Source of the DNA: an uncultured Collinsella sp.
GTDB lineage: Bacteria > Actinomycetota > Coriobacteriia > Coriobacteriales > Coriobacteriaceae
NCBI GenBank assembly: GCA_902465015.1
Contig: CABQLK010000017.1
Span: 1 to 36,674, forward strand
Direction: 5' to 3'
Length of the DNA: 36,674 nt
Shown: positions 1-7,922 of the stretch, piece after piece
How the letters are laid out: the number at the start of each line of letters is the position of its first letter
Numbering within the stretch: the first letter of the stretch is position 1
The notes under the pieces: model-generated
Databases searched by the model: none
Told to the model about the DNA's origin: nothing
What the model saw: only the letters and a program-made list of their open reading frames with translations
Program-made: the position numbers and the translations under genes

Positions 1-426
1 GAAAGATTCGTCTACTCGCGATACTCTGACGACATCTGCATTTCATCAACTGAATGGATAGACTCTGCGGAGATTTTAGCTATTGTCGATGACCGCCTAA
101 AGCAAAAGGGTTTTAATCTGAATAAGGACAAAACTCGCTGTTTTGGACGAGGGCACCTACGTAAAATCACGGGCATCTATCTCGACTGCGATGGCGTCCT
201 TCGACTGGGGCCTCAAAGAAAAGCAGAGCTAAAGCGCTCCTTATACCAGGTGCTTATGCGCGAGTGCGATCGTAATCACGCCCATCGCGTTTTAGGCCAC
301 TTGAGCTTTTGTAAACAGGTTGAACCGGAGTATTGCAATGCACTTTTAGCTAAGTACGCGAGCTATGGTAAGGCTGTGTCTAGCGGAGGCGTTATGCCAG
401 CGTTAGTGGAGCTCGCCTATGGGTAA
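1..426 (+). CDS. Retron/DRT-like reverse transcriptase, C-terminal part (5' end outside window)
   Basis: An open frame runs from base 1 to a TAA at 424-426 and gives 141 residues with no start inside the window. Codons 8-11 (bases 22-33) read YSDD, the YxDD catalytic motif of reverse transcriptases. It is followed by a GFNLNKDKTR stretch (RT motif 6) and KITGIYLD (motif 7). The last 70 residues contain VLGHLSFCKQVEPEYCNALL, which resembles the thumb-region G-x-I-x-F...pEy pattern of retron-type RTs. The protein ends soon after, without a maturase or endonuclease domain, so a group II intron RT is unlikely. Codon use is AT-richer than in the pel genes, consistent with horizontal acquisition. 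It may be a retron RT or another defence-associated RT. The missing N-terminus and upstream RNA prevent a subtype call. Confidence 0.85.
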   Translation, partial: ERFVYSRYSDDICISSTEWIDSAEILAIVDDRLKQKGFNLNKDKTRCFGRGHLRKITGIYLDCDGVLRLGPQRKAELKRSLYQVLMRECDRNHAHRVLGHLSFCKQVEPEYCNALLAKYASYGKAVSSGGVMPALVELAYG

Positions 427-543
427 TTGTTAGGTGACCCTCTGTGGGGGTCACGTGACGGTTGTTTCGGTTAGCTTTTTGAACCACTCTCGAATCGGTT
501 GCATATTCTATATAGCAATATACAAAAGCTCTTTGGGAGCTTT

Positions 544-582
544 AAGGGTGACGCCTTCTGTTAGAGAGTGTTGCCCTTTTTT
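544..582 (+). terminator. Terminator-like hairpin after the RT gene
   Basis: The arms AAGGGTGACGC (544-554) and GTGTTGCCCTT (568-578) pair over 11 bp, including three G-U pairs. They are followed by six T residues at 577-582. This has the form of an intrinsic terminator and would separate RT transcription from the ATPase operon. Confidence 0.6.
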
Positions 583-689
583 CATGCATGTAATGTGTGA
601 CGTGCTAGCTAAACGCCATTCCGACAATGGGATGGTCGAGTATGCTCGGTTTGGCACCGTGCGCCTGCTGTCATTGGTGTGGCAAGCAC

Positions 690-717
690 TTGATTTAGAC
701 TACTTAAAGTCTATAAT
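690..717 (+). promoter_or_regulatory. Sigma-70-type promoter of the rloA/rloB-like operon, with a dyad in the spacer
   Basis: TTGATT at 690-695 and TATAAT at 712-717 are separated by 16 bp, close to consensus. The predicted start of transcription lies near 724, giving a leader of about 48 nt before the ATG at 772. The spacer holds a dyad, AGACT (697-701)/AGTCT (708-712), which could be a repressor site. Confidence 0.7.
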
Positions 718-771
718 CAAAGAAAAACTCTGATATATCTTTTCAAAATAATGAAAGGAATGTTGAGTACC

Positions 772-1989
772 ATGCTTTGTCAGTTCACCTTTAAGAACTA
801 TCGGTCCTATCGCGACGAGGCTGAGCTTTCCATGCAGGCGATGCCGATGAAGGAGTTTGAGCGTTCCCTCATCGAGTGCTCCGACGGGCAGAGTTTCCTT
901 CCGGTGGCTGCGGTGTACGGGCCCAACGCTGGCGGCAAGTCTAATCTGCTCGAGGCTCTTGACTACGTTCGTTCGGCGGTGGCCAGACCAATTAGACTGC
1001 TGTCTGCTAGCGCTGATGCACCAGAGAGTGATCTCCCCTTGATAGTCCGTTGTTCGGCGTTTGAGTTCGATGACGTGTCTGCTGCCGAGCCCACCGAGTT
1101 CGAGCTCTATTACCGCGCGGGTGAGCATGAGTACCGCTATGTTCTGTCTGTACACGCCGATGAGATCGTGTCCGAAGGGCTGTGGCGGCGTAAATTGGGA
1201 GCGTCGCGTACGGCGATGCTGTTCGAGCGCGAGGATACAAAGGTTGAACTCGGCCCCACACTGCGTAAGCTTGTGACGGCTGCGAGGTTCAACCCGAGCC
1301 TGCCGTACCTATCGTTCCTTTGCATCAACTTCGATGCGCCGGTGGTCCAGGAGGCGGCCAGCTGGTTTCTCGACGCCGTGTTTCTCAACTACAACAGTTC
1401 CTACCTGGAGCGGATGCTCGAGCAAATGCTCGACGAGGGCGACTCGCGCGAGGTCACGCGTTTTTTGCGCGCCGTTGATGTGCGTATTGATGGCTTCAGA
1501 GTGGAGAGGGCGCCGGAGTGGCGCGGCCAGCGCGTCTTCGTGAGGCACAAGGTGAGCGGCAAGGCGTACGAGCTGCGTTTATCCGAGGAATCTGCCGGTA
1601 CCCAGAAGCTCATGGGGTTGGCTGCGTATCTGATGACAGCGCTTGAGCGTGGTGGCACCGTTGTGGTAGACGAGCTCGACGCCAAACTGCACCCGAAGCT
1701 TCTTCGCTATGTGATTCTGCTGTTTAAGGATCCTGAGGTCAACAAGAGTGGCGCGCAGCTCATCTTCTCGTCCCAGGATGTGTCAACCATGCGAAACGAT
1801 GTCTTCCGCCGTGACGAGATATGGTTCGCTGCACGCGGCGAGGGGGAGGCGAGCCAACTGTGGTCTCTCGCCGATATCCACGAGGCAAACGGTAATCTGG
1901 TAAGCAAGAACGCGGCTTTCGACAAGCAATACCTGTCCGGTCGCTACGGTGCCGATCCGTACCTCACCCGCATCGAGGAGTGGGATTAG
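772..1989 (+). CDS. AAA family ATPase, RloA/AbiLi-like (phage-defence type)
   Basis: This 405-residue ATPase begins with a typical AAA_15/OLD-like N-terminus (MLCQFTFKNYRSYRDE). The Walker A motif GPNAGGKS is at residues 50-57. The ABC-type signature ESAGTQK lies around 273-279, Walker B VVVDELDAKLHP has D300-E301, and a later FSSQD stretch may serve as the switch region. The ATG at 772 was chosen because it matches the family's start. A Shine-Dalgarno AAAGGA lies at 754-759, rather far upstream, so ATG 760 or TTG 763 remain possible. It has its own promoter and sits two bases upstream of an RloB-like gene. This is the arrangement of RloA-RloB/AbiLi-AbiLii pairs, in which the ATPase is thought to sense or gate and the partner acts as effector. 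The defence role is inferred from the family. Confidence 0.88.
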   Translation: MLCQFTFKNYRSYRDEAELSMQAMPMKEFERSLIECSDGQSFLPVAAVYGPNAGGKSNLLEALDYVRSAVARPIRLLSASADAPESDLPLIVRCSAFEFDDVSAAEPTEFELYYRAGEHEYRYVLSVHADEIVSEGLWRRKLGASRTAMLFEREDTKVELGPTLRKLVTAARFNPSLPYLSFLCINFDAPVVQEAASWFLDAVFLNYNSSYLERMLEQMLDEGDSREVTRFLRAVDVRIDGFRVERAPEWRGQRVFVRHKVSGKAYELRLSEESAGTQKLMGLAAYLMTALERGGTVVVDELDAKLHPKLLRYVILLFKDPEVNKSGAQLIFSSQDVSTMRNDVFRRDEIWFAARGEGEASQLWSLADIHEANGNLVSKNAAFDKQYLSGRYGADPYLTRIEEWD

Positions 1990-1990
1990 C

Positions 1991-2659
1991 ATGGTGGCGA
2001 AGAAGTCGAAGGGCTGGCGTAGCGGCAAGCGAGAGGGCCGCTCGCGCATGGTTCAGATGACGCGTCATCTTGTAGTGAGCGAGGGCAAGGAGACCGAGCC
2101 TCGCTACTTTGAGGGCGTGCGTGCGGCGTTGGGCGCGGCGAACGAGCGCAAGGTTGCCATTGTCGTTAAGGGGACCGGCAGACACACGCTTGACCTGCTT
2201 GACTTCGCCGTCGAACACTGTCGCTATGCGCCCGAGACGTTCGATCACGTGTGGCTCGTGTATGACAAGGATGACTTCCCTGCGTCCGACTTTGATGCGA
2301 TGGAGCGCAAGTGCAACGAGCTCTCTGATGGTTCGAGGACTTTCCACGCGTTGTGGTCCAACCCCTGCTTCGAGCTGTGGCCTCTTCTGCACTTTCGCTA
2401 CACGACCGCGCATATGTCCGCGTCCGACTGCCAGCATGCTCTCGCGCAGGAGATGTTGAAGAACTTGGGTATCGAGTACCGCAAGAACCTGGACGGGATG
2501 TTTGGGGCAGTGGATGATAGGCGTGGCGAAGCATTGCAGCGTACTGGGCGCCTCGTCACATACCATAGGGGGCTGGGTAACGTTAAACCATCTGCGCAAA
2601 ACCCTGCAACCAAGGTGGGCGAAATTTTCGATGTAATCGGGCCGTATCTGGTTGGATAG
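1991..2659 (+). CDS. RloB/AbiLii-like Toprim-type protein, partner of the upstream ATPase
   Basis: The protein has 222 residues starting at ATG 1991, one base after the ATPase stop codon, so the two are almost certainly co-translated. The N-terminus is basic. VSEGKETEPRYFEG (residues 30-42) matches the conserved EG-x-x-TE-x-x-YF motif of the RloB family, with E31 the likely metal ligand. VWLVYDKDDF (87-96) gives the D-x-DD of a Toprim-like site. A conserved SNPCFELWPLLHF stretch is also typical of RloB/AbiLii. RloB-like proteins are known from restriction-modification operons and from the lactococcal AbiL phage-abortive system. A nuclease effector role activated by the ATPase is an inference. 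The gene ends in an intergenic region before the pel operon. Confidence 0.87.
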   Translation: MVAKKSKGWRSGKREGRSRMVQMTRHLVVSEGKETEPRYFEGVRAALGAANERKVAIVVKGTGRHTLDLLDFAVEHCRYAPETFDHVWLVYDKDDFPASDFDAMERKCNELSDGSRTFHALWSNPCFELWPLLHFRYTTAHMSASDCQHALAQEMLKNLGIEYRKNLDGMFGAVDDRRGEALQRTGRLVTYHRGLGNVKPSAQNPATKVGEIFDVIGPYLVG

Positions 2660-2735
2660 GCGAGTCGCTGGATTGGCTTTCCGGTTAGTGCGATTGGCGG
2701 ATTGTACTGCGCTATTGCGAGTCCGGTGCGTAGGA

Positions 2736-2854
2736 GAAGTGCGGGGAAAATCGAAACTCGCCGAGCGCACACCGATTTTTGCCAGCAAAACTGCAGGTCG
2801 CGGATGCTCAAAACAGGGGCCTGTTTGACAGATCTCGGTTTTTCACCGCACTTC
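2736..2854. repeat. Intergenic inverted-repeat element, about 119 bp, MITE-like or structured RNA
   Basis: The left arm GAAGTGCGGGGAAAA (2736-2750) pairs with TTTTTCACCGCACTTC (2839-2854), with one mismatch in the GAAGTGCGG-x-GAAAA match. The interior holds two more palindromes: TTTTGC-CA-GCAAAA, and AAACAGG-GG-CCTGTTT near 2815-2830. No open frame crosses it. It occupies most of the gap between the defence genes and the pel operon and could be a non-autonomous mobile element or a folded leader. Confidence 0.5.
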
Positions 2855-2941
2855 TGGATTGGGTGCTCATTTAGCACTCTCGATGTCCCCACATCCCCTA
2901 AAAAAGTTCTTAAAACAGCCTTAAAGGCGCCTTGGCTCGCG

Positions 2942-2970
2942 TTGACAGCGTACAATACGCATGTTTGACT
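2942..2970 (+). promoter_or_regulatory. Putative pel operon promoter with overlapping dyad
   Basis: A consensus -35 TTGACA lies at 2942-2947, and a 17-bp spacing leads to TTGACT at 2965-2970, a poor -10. TACAAT at 2951-2956 is an alternative -10 without a good -35. The spacer begins with a perfect dyad GCGTA-CAA-TACGC at 2948-2960, which could be an operator. An A/T-rich tract lies just upstream. The RBS GGGGAGG and the pelD ATG follow about 35 bp later. Confidence 0.4.
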
Positions 2971-3004
2971 ATGACAAATGTGGAATTAAGGGGAGGGGTG
3001 CGCC

Positions 3005-5143
3005 ATGGAGGTGCTGGTTGTTGGCAACACCGCATATGTTGACGATGACTTTTGTGCCAAGGCGTTCCCCGGGGACCATGTCCAGGTCGTAGCCGCGCAG
3101 GACACGTGCCGCCACGAGTCATCGCCCCATGCCTCGTGGAAAGAGCTTCTGCAACACCTGGATCAGGCCTACGAGTTCGACCGCATGGTCTACCTATCCA
3201 ATTACCTTACCCCGCATACCGATACCGTGGGCGATATCGAGCTGCTGCGCACGGTCTTTCGTGCGTGCGCGGGTCGCCGGGTCCAACTGCTGTATGTAGC
3301 GGGGCCCGCGGGTGCCGAGGGCGCCGCCGATGCCGCGGGGCGAACGGGCAAGGGCATTATCGCGCACGCAGCCAACGACCTGTGCCGCTACTACGCTGCT
3401 CGCGAGGGCGTTCAGACTAAGATTCTGCGCGTGCCGTTCCTGTATACCGCGTCTGCCGCGCTGGAGGACCCATTTTTGGTGCCGTTGTTCGATGCTTGCT
3501 CAACCGGATCGGTTGCTCTGCAGGGCGCGCAGGATGCGGCGTTTCCCCTGCTGTGTGCCGAGGAGCTTGCGGTGCTGGTACGCCGTATCTTCGACAGCTG
3601 GGATGGCAACTTTGAGACGCTCGATGTTGCCGATGCCTTCCATCACACGGTGGGTGAGGTGGGCGAGGCCCTTCAGGCGCTGTTCCCCGGCCTTACCGTT
3701 GCCTATGGCGATTCTGCCAGCTACGCCCTGCCCGTCAGCGACGTCGCTCGCATGCGCTGTGGCTGGTTTCAGCGCTACGACTTGCTGCGCGATCTCTCGA
3801 CCATTCAAGCGCGTTGGGATGCTGGCCGCGCAAAGAAGGTCAACCCCTTGCGTGCCGCCATCGACCGCATCCAGATGCGCTCGCTGCCCATCAAATGCCT
3901 GGAGACGGGCGTTGCCTGGGTTCTGTTCGAGGTGCTGGAGCATCTGTTCTCACAATCGGTCCAGCTCAACGTGCTCGATTATCGCTTGCTCTACGTGGTG
4001 CTGATCGGCACGCTGTATGGATTGGACTTTGGCCTGATTGCGGCGCTGATGGCGTCGGTGGGTTTGGCCGCGAGCTACTTTACTCAGTACGGCTATACCT
4101 TCCAGGGCCTGTTCTACGAGCCGTCCAACTGGCTGCCGTTTATTGCGTACTTTGTGGTGGGTGCCGTGTGCGGCTATGTGCAGCTGCGCAACAGCGAAGC
4201 CATTAGGGCGGAGCGCGATCAAAACGAGCTCGTGCGCAACCGCAATACGTTCCTTACGCAGCTCTACCACGACGCGATCGAGGACAAGCGCGCGTACAGG
4301 CGACAGATCGTGGGTCGCCACGACAGCTTTGGCAAGATCTTTGCCGTGACACAGGAGCTCGACGTGCTCAACCCGCGCGATATCTATCGCAAGTGCTGCG
4401 AGCTTCTGGGCAAGATCCTCGAGAACGATTCGGTGGCGATCTACCATGTTTCGGGCGGGGCATTTGCACGCTTGGTGGCAGCAAGTCCCGCGATTGCCGA
4501 AAATGCCGCACGCTCGCTCACGCTTGAGCAGCTTGCACCTCTTTTGGGCGACGGGGGTCGTTCGAACCTGTGGGTGAACCGCGAGCTGACGCCGGGGCTT
4601 CCCATGTTTGGATACGCGATCGAGCGCGACGGGGCACCCGCCGTGTTGATCTTTGTGCGTCGTGCGGCCGAAAATCAAATGACCCTCTATTATCAAAACC
4701 TGTTCCGCATCTTGTGCGGCCTGGTCGAAAGCGCGTTGGGCCGTGCCTTTGATTATGAGGCGGTGGCGCAGGATAAACGCTGCGTTGACGGCACTTGCGT
4801 GCTCAAGCAGGCGGCCTTTGGCCAAGAGCTCGCGGCGGCGCAGGCGCTGGCAGATAGCAAGATGGGGAGTTTTTTGCTCCTGCGCGTGGTACCGGGCATG
4901 GAGCCTGTCGGCGAGCTGGTGGGCGCAATTGGGTCAGCAATCCGCGAGAGCGACGCGGCGGGCTTGGTCGACGGCAACGTGCTCTACCTGCTTATGCGCC
5001 AGGCAAAGGCGTGCGATCTTCCCATTATCCGCGAGCGCCTGAGCGCAAAGCAGATTGCGGTGGAGCCCGTCGATGGCGAGGACATTGTGGAGCTGTTGCA
5101 GCACATTTCTTACACCGGTGACGGTGAGGGGGGTGCCGCTTGA
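3005..5143 (+). CDS. pelD: PelD-like c-di-GMP receptor with N-terminal SDR-like domain
   Basis: This 712-residue protein is the first gene of a Gram-positive-type Pel operon. Residues 1 to about 275 resemble an extended short-chain dehydrogenase/epimerase, but the Rossmann glycine motif is degenerate (VLVVGNTAYVDDD). Four hydrophobic segments follow (about 300-316, 326-341, 343-360, 376-393), then a GAF-like region (about 455-580) and a degenerate GGDEF domain. In that domain RESD (647-650) matches the RxxD I-site, while the GGDEF signature is replaced by LVDGN (654-658). So it should bind c-di-GMP and not make it. In known Pel systems PelD allosterically activates PelF with PelE. The ATG at 3005 has an upstream GGGGAGG. 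The end overlaps pelE by 4 bp. Confidence 0.85.
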   Translation: MEVLVVGNTAYVDDDFCAKAFPGDHVQVVAAQDTCRHESSPHASWKELLQHLDQAYEFDRMVYLSNYLTPHTDTVGDIELLRTVFRACAGRRVQLLYVAGPAGAEGAADAAGRTGKGIIAHAANDLCRYYAAREGVQTKILRVPFLYTASAALEDPFLVPLFDACSTGSVALQGAQDAAFPLLCAEELAVLVRRIFDSWDGNFETLDVADAFHHTVGEVGEALQALFPGLTVAYGDSASYALPVSDVARMRCGWFQRYDLLRDLSTIQARWDAGRAKKVNPLRAAIDRIQMRSLPIKCLETGVAWVLFEVLEHLFSQSVQLNVLDYRLLYVVLIGTLYGLDFGLIAALMASVGLAASYFTQYGYTFQGLFYEPSNWLPFIAYFVVGAVCGYVQLRNSEAIRAERDQNELVRNRNTFLTQLYHDAIEDKRAYRRQIVGRHDSFGKIFAVTQELDVLNPRDIYRKCCELLGKILENDSVAIYHVSGGAFARLVAASPAIAENAARSLTLEQLAPLLGDGGRSNLWVNRELTPGLPMFGYAIERDGAPAVLIFVRRAAENQMTLYYQNLFRILCGLVESALGRAFDYEAVAQDKRCVDGTCVLKQAAFGQELAAAQALADSKMGSFLLLRVVPGMEPVGELVGAIGSAIRESDAAGLVDGNVLYLLMRQAKACDLPIIRERLSAKQIAVEPVDGEDIVELLQHISYTGDGEGGAA

Positions 5144-6045
5144 TCTCGCTTGTCGTTGCCGCCGTCTTGCTGCTGATTCATGCGCTGGTTTGCCTGATGC
5201 TGTGGACGATCATGAAGCTGGGCCTGCTGCCGGTGCGCGGGCACATGCTGGCTGTGATAGTGCTGGTGCCGCTGTGGGGCCCGTTGCTGGTGGTTCTGCT
5301 GTCGGTCCGTAGCGCGGTGTTTGGCGAGGGGCTGAAAGAGTCCGCGCTGGAGTCGCTGCGCTTCAACGACGACCTGCATCGTAGTATGTCGGTACCGAGT
5401 GGTGAGGACGATGCAGGCGTAGTGCCGCTCGAGGAGGCGCTCATCGTCAACGACCCGGCATACCGGCGCCGTCTAATGCTCTCCATGCTCACCGAGGAGC
5501 CCGACGCGTACCTGGCGCAGCTGCAGGCGGCTAAGCTTAACGACGACGTTGAGGTGGCGCACTATGCCGCGACGGCGGTGGCGCAGATCTCCAAGGAGTC
5601 CGACCTTAAACTGCAGCAGCTGGAGCGCGCCTTTAAGACGGACCCGAGCGCGCAAAACCTCATCGAATACTGTGATTTTCTTGGTGAATACTTGGGCTCG
5701 GGCTTGGCCGAGGGGCGCGTGGCTCAGATTCAGCGCCAACAGTACGCGCGCCTGCTTGCGCGTCGCTGCGAGCGCGAGGATACCCTTGAGCTGCGCATTC
5801 GATACGCGACGGCGCTGGCCGATGTCGGACAGATCGACGAGGCGCAGGCCGTGACCGACCAGCTGGTGCTCGACGTGCCCGAGGAGCAGGAGGTTTGGAT
5901 GCTTTGCCTGCGCCTGGCCGTGATGCGCCGCGACGGTGACGAAGTCCACCGTGTGATCGATGCGATTGACAAGCAGCATGTGTATTTGAGCGCCGACAAC
6001 CGCGAAAAGTTGGCGTTTTGGCGCGACGGGGAGGAGGCCAGATGA
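5140..6045 (+). CDS. pelE: PelE-like membrane protein with TPR-type region
   Basis: The 301-residue protein starts at TTG 5140, which overlaps the pelD stop codon (TTGA), with a G-rich RBS just upstream. Two hydrophobic helices (about 2-25 and 36-56) are followed by a helical cytoplasmic region. Its repeats (about 105-290) look like tetratricopeptide units, for example in the AATALADVGQIDEAQAV-like stretch. PelE in known Pel operons links PelD to the glycosyltransferase and flippase. The identity rests mainly on position between PelD and PelA and on the TM-plus-TPR architecture, because PelE sequences diverge strongly. It ends in an ATGA overlap with the next gene. Confidence 0.72.
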   Translation: MISLVVAAVLLLIHALVCLMLWTIMKLGLLPVRGHMLAVIVLVPLWGPLLVVLLSVRSAVFGEGLKESALESLRFNDDLHRSMSVPSGEDDAGVVPLEEALIVNDPAYRRRLMLSMLTEEPDAYLAQLQAAKLNDDVEVAHYAATAVAQISKESDLKLQQLERAFKTDPSAQNLIEYCDFLGEYLGSGLAEGRVAQIQRQQYARLLARRCEREDTLELRIRYATALADVGQIDEAQAVTDQLVLDVPEEQEVWMLCLRLAVMRRDGDEVHRVIDAIDKQHVYLSADNREKLAFWRDGEEAR

Positions 6046-7922
6046 GCGTGGCGCAACATATCTGCGACCGAGCAGGCCGCTTTCGCTGGATGGGACTGCT
6101 TGTAGTGTGGGCTGTTTTTATCGTCATGGCCGCCGTGCTGCTGGTGGAGCGTGCCGGCGTGCAGTACAGTGCTGGCCAGCATAAGCTGGGGATGCTTGCC
6201 GCCAACGATGCGGTGCCGGCCTCCTCGGCAATCTTTGGCCAAAAGCCCACGTGCCTGGTCATTACCGACTCGGACCAAGATGGCGTCGACGATGTTAAAG
6301 ACCAGTTCGACCAGATTTTGCTGGACATGAAGATTGCCCATCGCGATGTTGATATTGCCACCGACGGTGCGGACGCGATCCCATCGCTCACGTCGTTTGA
6401 TCGCGTGATTGTGCTTATGCCCCTGCTTGACGGACTGGGTACGCATCTGACCGATCTGATGAGTTGGGTGAGTGCGGGCGGCTCACTCATGCTGGGCATG
6501 ACGCCAGATAACTCGAACTGCCTGCAGGCTATTGCTTCCAAGTTTGGGATCGAATCGGCCGGATATGACTATGCGACAGCCGAAAGCATTGTGCCGAGCG
6601 AGGACTTTATGCTGGGCGGGGGAGAGCGCTACGAGTTCTCGGATCCCTTCGATTCTTCGCTCTCGGTTTCATTGCGCGAGACGGCGCACGTGTGGGCTAA
6701 GACCGGCGATGCGGGCACGCCGCTCATTTGGTCTAACGATTGCGGCAGTGGTCACACCGTGGTGTGCAACATTGGCATCTACGACAAGGTCATGCGCGGT
6801 TTTTACGCCGCGGCGATCAGCCTGCTGGGTGATGCCACGGCCTATCCGGTCATCAACAGCGCCGTGTTCTATTTGGACGACTTTCCTAGCCCCGTGCCCT
6901 CGGGCGACGGTACTTATATCAAGCGTGACTACGGCCTTTCCATTGCGGATTTTTACACCAAGGTCTGGTGGCCCGATCTGCAAAAGCTTGCGCAAAAATA
7001 CGGCATTCGCTATACCGGCGTGATGATCGAAAACTACGAGGACGCGGTCAACCAGACCGAGCCTGCGCGCCAGGCCGATACCACGCAGTTTCGCTACTTT
7101 GGCGGCATGCTGCTGCAGATGGGCGGAGAGCTGGGCTTTCACGGCTACAACCATCAGCCTCTGGCACTCTGGGACACCGACTATGGCACGCTGTACGACT
7201 ACAAGACGTGGAAGAACAAGGAGACGCTCGTCGCATCGCTCAACGAGCTTATCGCCTTCCAGGACGAGGTGCTGCCCAAAGCGCACGGCTCGGTCTATGT
7301 GCCGCCGTCGAATATCCTTTCGGCCTGCGCGCGTCAGCTTATCGGCACCGACGTTCCGCGCATTAAGACCATCGCCAGTACGTATTTTGAGGATGGCACC
7401 GACTTGCCCTATGTGCAGGAGTTTGGCGTGGCGAGCGATGGCATTGTGGAGCAGCCGCGCATTGTCTCGGGCGGCATGGTCGACGATTCCTATATGCGCC
7501 TGGCCGCCGTGTCCGAGCTCAACATGCACTACGTGAGTACGCACTTTATGCATCCGGACGACCTGCTCGATCCCGATCGCGGCGCCAAGGAGGGCTGGGA
7601 GGTCTACAAGGGCGGCCTGGTCGACTACCTGGAGTGGCTTACCAAATCCGCGCCCGACCTGCGGCACCAGACGGCGTCGGAGTGCTCCGGTGCCATCCAG
7701 CGCTTTTCGTCGGTTACGGTGAGCGTGGATACAAGTGCAGATGCCTGGACGCTCAACCTGGGCAACTTCCACGATGAGGCGTGGCTCATGTTCCGCGCCA
7801 ATAATGGCGAGCCGGGTGCGGTGACGGGTGGCGAACTGACGCACCTTACGGGCAATCTGTATCTGCTTAAGGCAAATGATAAGACCATGACGATCGAGCG
7901 CAAGGAGGGTGGCGATAAATGA
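6042..7922 (+). CDS. pelA: PelA deacetylase-type membrane-anchored protein (DUF2194-like)
   Basis: The 626-residue protein starts at ATG 6042, inside an ATGA overlap with pelE and preceded by GGGGAGGAGG. A longer frame begins at 6018 but has no better RBS. An N-terminal membrane helix (about 16-36) is followed by a Rossmann-like extracellular region, then a polysaccharide-deacetylase-like domain. That domain has VFYLDDFPSP (D279-D280) and GFHGYNH (H367, H371) as likely metal-binding residues. This corresponds to the stand-alone deacetylase form of PelA in Gram-positive Pel loci. The glycoside hydrolase domain of the Pseudomonas protein is absent. The expected role is partial removal of acetyl groups from the exported GalNAc/GlcNAc-type polymer. 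Confidence 0.82.
   Translation: MSVAQHICDRAGRFRWMGLLVVWAVFIVMAAVLLVERAGVQYSAGQHKLGMLAANDAVPASSAIFGQKPTCLVITDSDQDGVDDVKDQFDQILLDMKIAHRDVDIATDGADAIPSLTSFDRVIVLMPLLDGLGTHLTDLMSWVSAGGSLMLGMTPDNSNCLQAIASKFGIESAGYDYATAESIVPSEDFMLGGGERYEFSDPFDSSLSVSLRETAHVWAKTGDAGTPLIWSNDCGSGHTVVCNIGIYDKVMRGFYAAAISLLGDATAYPVINSAVFYLDDFPSPVPSGDGTYIKRDYGLSIADFYTKVWWPDLQKLAQKYGIRYTGVMIENYEDAVNQTEPARQADTTQFRYFGGMLLQMGGELGFHGYNHQPLALWDTDYGTLYDYKTWKNKETLVASLNELIAFQDEVLPKAHGSVYVPPSNILSACARQLIGTDVPRIKTIASTYFEDGTDLPYVQEFGVASDGIVEQPRIVSGGMVDDSYMRLAAVSELNMHYVSTHFMHPDDLLDPDRGAKEGWEVYKGGLVDYLEWLTKSAPDLRHQTASECSGAIQRFSSVTVSVDTSADAWTLNLGNFHDEAWLMFRANNGEPGAVTGGELTHLTGNLYLLKANDKTMTIERKEGGDK

Larger units (their letters stand above)
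427..771 (+). other. Structured non-coding gap between RT and ATPase genes
   Basis: This 345-bp AT-rich gap has no convincing gene. It contains three adjacent stem-loops. GTGACCC/GGGTCAC pairs at 434-440/448-454. AAAGCTC/GAGCTTT pairs at 525-531/537-543. An 11-bp stem with three wobble pairs lies at 544-554/568-578 and runs into a T tract. GTCACGTGAC at 450-459 is a perfect palindrome. A promoter for the next operon lies at 690-717. The region could be the RT gene's 3' UTR and terminator, or part of a small RNA belonging to the RT system. Confidence 0.5.

Noticed and set aside
434..733. 99-residue open frame between the RT and ATPase genes
   Set aside because: It spans three hairpins and the promoter at 690-717, has no RBS and no recognisable domain; treated as non-coding.
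1..771. Group II intron around the reverse transcriptase
   Set aside because: The RT lacks maturase and endonuclease domains and no domain V-like hairpin follows.
6018..6041. Earlier start for the PelA deacetylase
   Set aside because: Lies within pelE, with the strong RBS placed for ATG 6042.
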